Source: Glossina fuscipes (taxonomy: Eukaryota; Arthropoda; Insecta; Diptera; Glossinidae). From it: a DNA stretch of 64,000 nucleotides. How positions within the stretch are numbered: position 1 is the first letter of the stretch; every line of letters starts with the position of its first letter. The notes beneath the pieces are model-generated. The model did not search any database, had not been told where the DNA came from, and saw only the letters and a program-made list of their open reading frames with translations. The DNA is taken from positions 42,120,700 to 42,184,699 of the forward strand of contig NW_023998415.1 of the NCBI RefSeq assembly GCF_014805625.2, given 5' to 3'. This document shows, piece by piece, positions 62,883 through 64,000 of this stretch. The position numbers were made by a program, and so were the translations under genes.

Positions 62883-64000
62883 TCACTTTGTAACTTCATG
62901 CATTGCTTTTGCTAAATATTCAACGTTCTTGCTAGTAACACCAGCCATTGAAATGCGACCGTCTTTCGTAAGGTAAACACTAAATTCTTTTGTGATACGT
63001 TCAATTTGGTCTGGGTTCATACCGGTGTAACAGAACATTCCAATTTGATTAGTAATATGATCCCATCTACGTTTCGAGCCGTGATGCATTAAGCCGTCTT
63101 TTAACTTTTGCCGTATACCGATGGTACGATCAGCCATTGTTTTAAGATCTTTTAAGAACATGTCATACAAATTCGGATCGGTAAGAATTTCTGTAACAAT
63201 TCGGGCTCCGTGCAGGGGTGGACTGGAATATAGAGCACGTATAATAATTTTAAGTTGTGAGAGAACACGTGAGGCTTCTACTTCGCTTTCACATGCTATT
63301 GTAAGTGCTCCGACGCGTTCGCCATAGAGACCCATATTTTTAGCATAGCTTTGAGCTAAGCCAAAATTAATACCTTTCGATTCGAAGATTCGAACTGCTT
63401 GAGCGTCTCTATCCACATCACCAGTCGCAAAACCTTGATAAGCCATATCAAAGAATGGAAAGAGGCATTTGTATTTGACCAAGTCAGCTAACTCACACCA
63501 CTGCACTGTGTTGGGGTCTACACCAGTGGGATTGTGAGCGCAAGCATGAAATACAATGATCGATTCTGGCGGGATTTTGCATATATCCTCTTTACAACCT
63601 TTGTAATCCAAGCCGCAAGTATCTGAATCATAATAACGATACTTTTTCACTGGAAGACCGGCGTGCTCGAAAATAGGTATATGATTTCCCCATGTTGGAG
63701 TAGGTACGTAAACTTCGCGATTGCCCTTCCAAAATTTTGCTAAGAACGCCGATCCAACACGTAAGGATCCAGTGCCGCTAATACTTTGCGCCGTGGCGTT
63801 ACGTTTATCTTTTAAGACGTAGGAATCCTTACCCAAGGCCAATTCAATACTTTTAGCGCAAAATTCGGGCAGACCAGTGATGGGTGCATATTCTTTATTC
63901 AATTGCTTCTCTATAACTATTTCCTCTGCGCAACGTACGCAAGGAAGCACCCAAGGATTACCGCAATCATCACGGTATGCTCCTACACCCAGATTAAGAC
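62883..64000 (-). CDS. Got2: Mitochondrial aspartate aminotransferase, 3' part
   Basis: This PLP enzyme interconverts aspartate plus 2-oxoglutarate with oxaloacetate plus glutamate, serving the malate-aspartate shuttle in the matrix. The frame is open to the right edge. It starts in [20 protein letters not shown], near the mature N terminus, so the targeting peptide and start lie outside. Class I motifs are in order: [62 protein letters not shown], the PLP-lysine segment [31 protein letters not shown] and C-terminal [20 protein letters not shown], then TGA. About 372 codons are visible in one uninterrupted exon. I favour the mitochondrial over the cytosolic isoform from [21 protein letters not shown] and the GRISMAGV end. 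Confidence 0.93.
   Translation of the reverse strand, partial: LNLGVGAYRDDCGNPWVLPCVRCAEEIVIEKQLNKEYAPITGLPEFCAKSIELALGKDSYVLKDKRNATAQSISGTGSLRVGSAFLAKFWKGNREVYVPTPTWGNHIPIFEHAGLPVKKYRYYDSDTCGLDYKGCKEDICKIPPESIIVFHACAHNPTGVDPNTVQWCELADLVKYKCLFPFFDMAYQGFATGDVDRDAQAVRIFESKGINFGLAQSYAKNMGLYGERVGALTIACESEVEASRVLSQLKIIIRALYSSPPLHGARIVTEILTDPNLYDMFLKDLKTMADRTIGIRQKLKDGLMHHGSKRRWDHITNQIGMFCYTGMNPDQIERITKEFSVYLTKDGRISMAGVTSKNVEYLAKAMHEVTK

Overview
The window is nuclear DNA from a higher (brachyceran/schizophoran) fly. It is AT-rich and full of homopolymer runs, TA/CA/TTG/ATACA microsatellites and dispersed repeats. Its genes are split by spliceosomal introns, and every protein I recognise has a clear Drosophila counterpart. 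The repeat style would suit a tsetse, muscid or tephritid fly, but I cannot fix the genus from sequence alone. Two runs of exactly 100 N (22828-22927 and 41852-41951) mark assembly gaps.

Layout. Positions 1-10985 are non-coding, with microsatellites, GTCY-type dispersed repeats and a nested inverted repeat at 10330-10860. At 11638-12001 (+) lie two terminal exons of an SLC22 organic-cation transporter, probably a relic. A complete five-exon DNA polymerase eta gene occupies 12860-17236 (-). A head-to-head pair of yellow/MRJP-family secreted-protein genes follows: 19115-21461 (-, 395 aa) and 24943-28291 (+, 391 aa). Both have TATAAAAG boxes 65-75 bp upstream of their start codons. Positions 28574-35187 are intergenic and hold a short TIR element (33192-33357). 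A large TrpA1 channel gene (-) runs from 60690 down to 35188. I could place 15 coding exons that join in frame into 1138 residues plus stop, but not its first exon. At the right edge, 62883-64000 (-), is the 3' part of mitochondrial aspartate aminotransferase (Got2).

The coding genes are unrelated in function (translesion DNA synthesis, cuticle/eggshell-type secreted proteins, heat/irritant sensing, amino-acid metabolism) and do not form a system. The less ordinary content is in the non-coding DNA. There is a tRNA-derived SINE family with three copies, one carrying a perfect target-site duplication; a small TIR element with internal subrepeats; and a widespread repeat family with subterminal inverted repeats and GTCY microsatellite seeds that makes up most of the last TrpA1 intron. 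I also found a GC-AG intron in TrpA1 and an intron in the second yellow gene with no stop in the upstream reading frame.

All exon boundaries were placed by eye from splice consensus, reading-frame continuity and remembered family sequences. No database or splice predictor was run.
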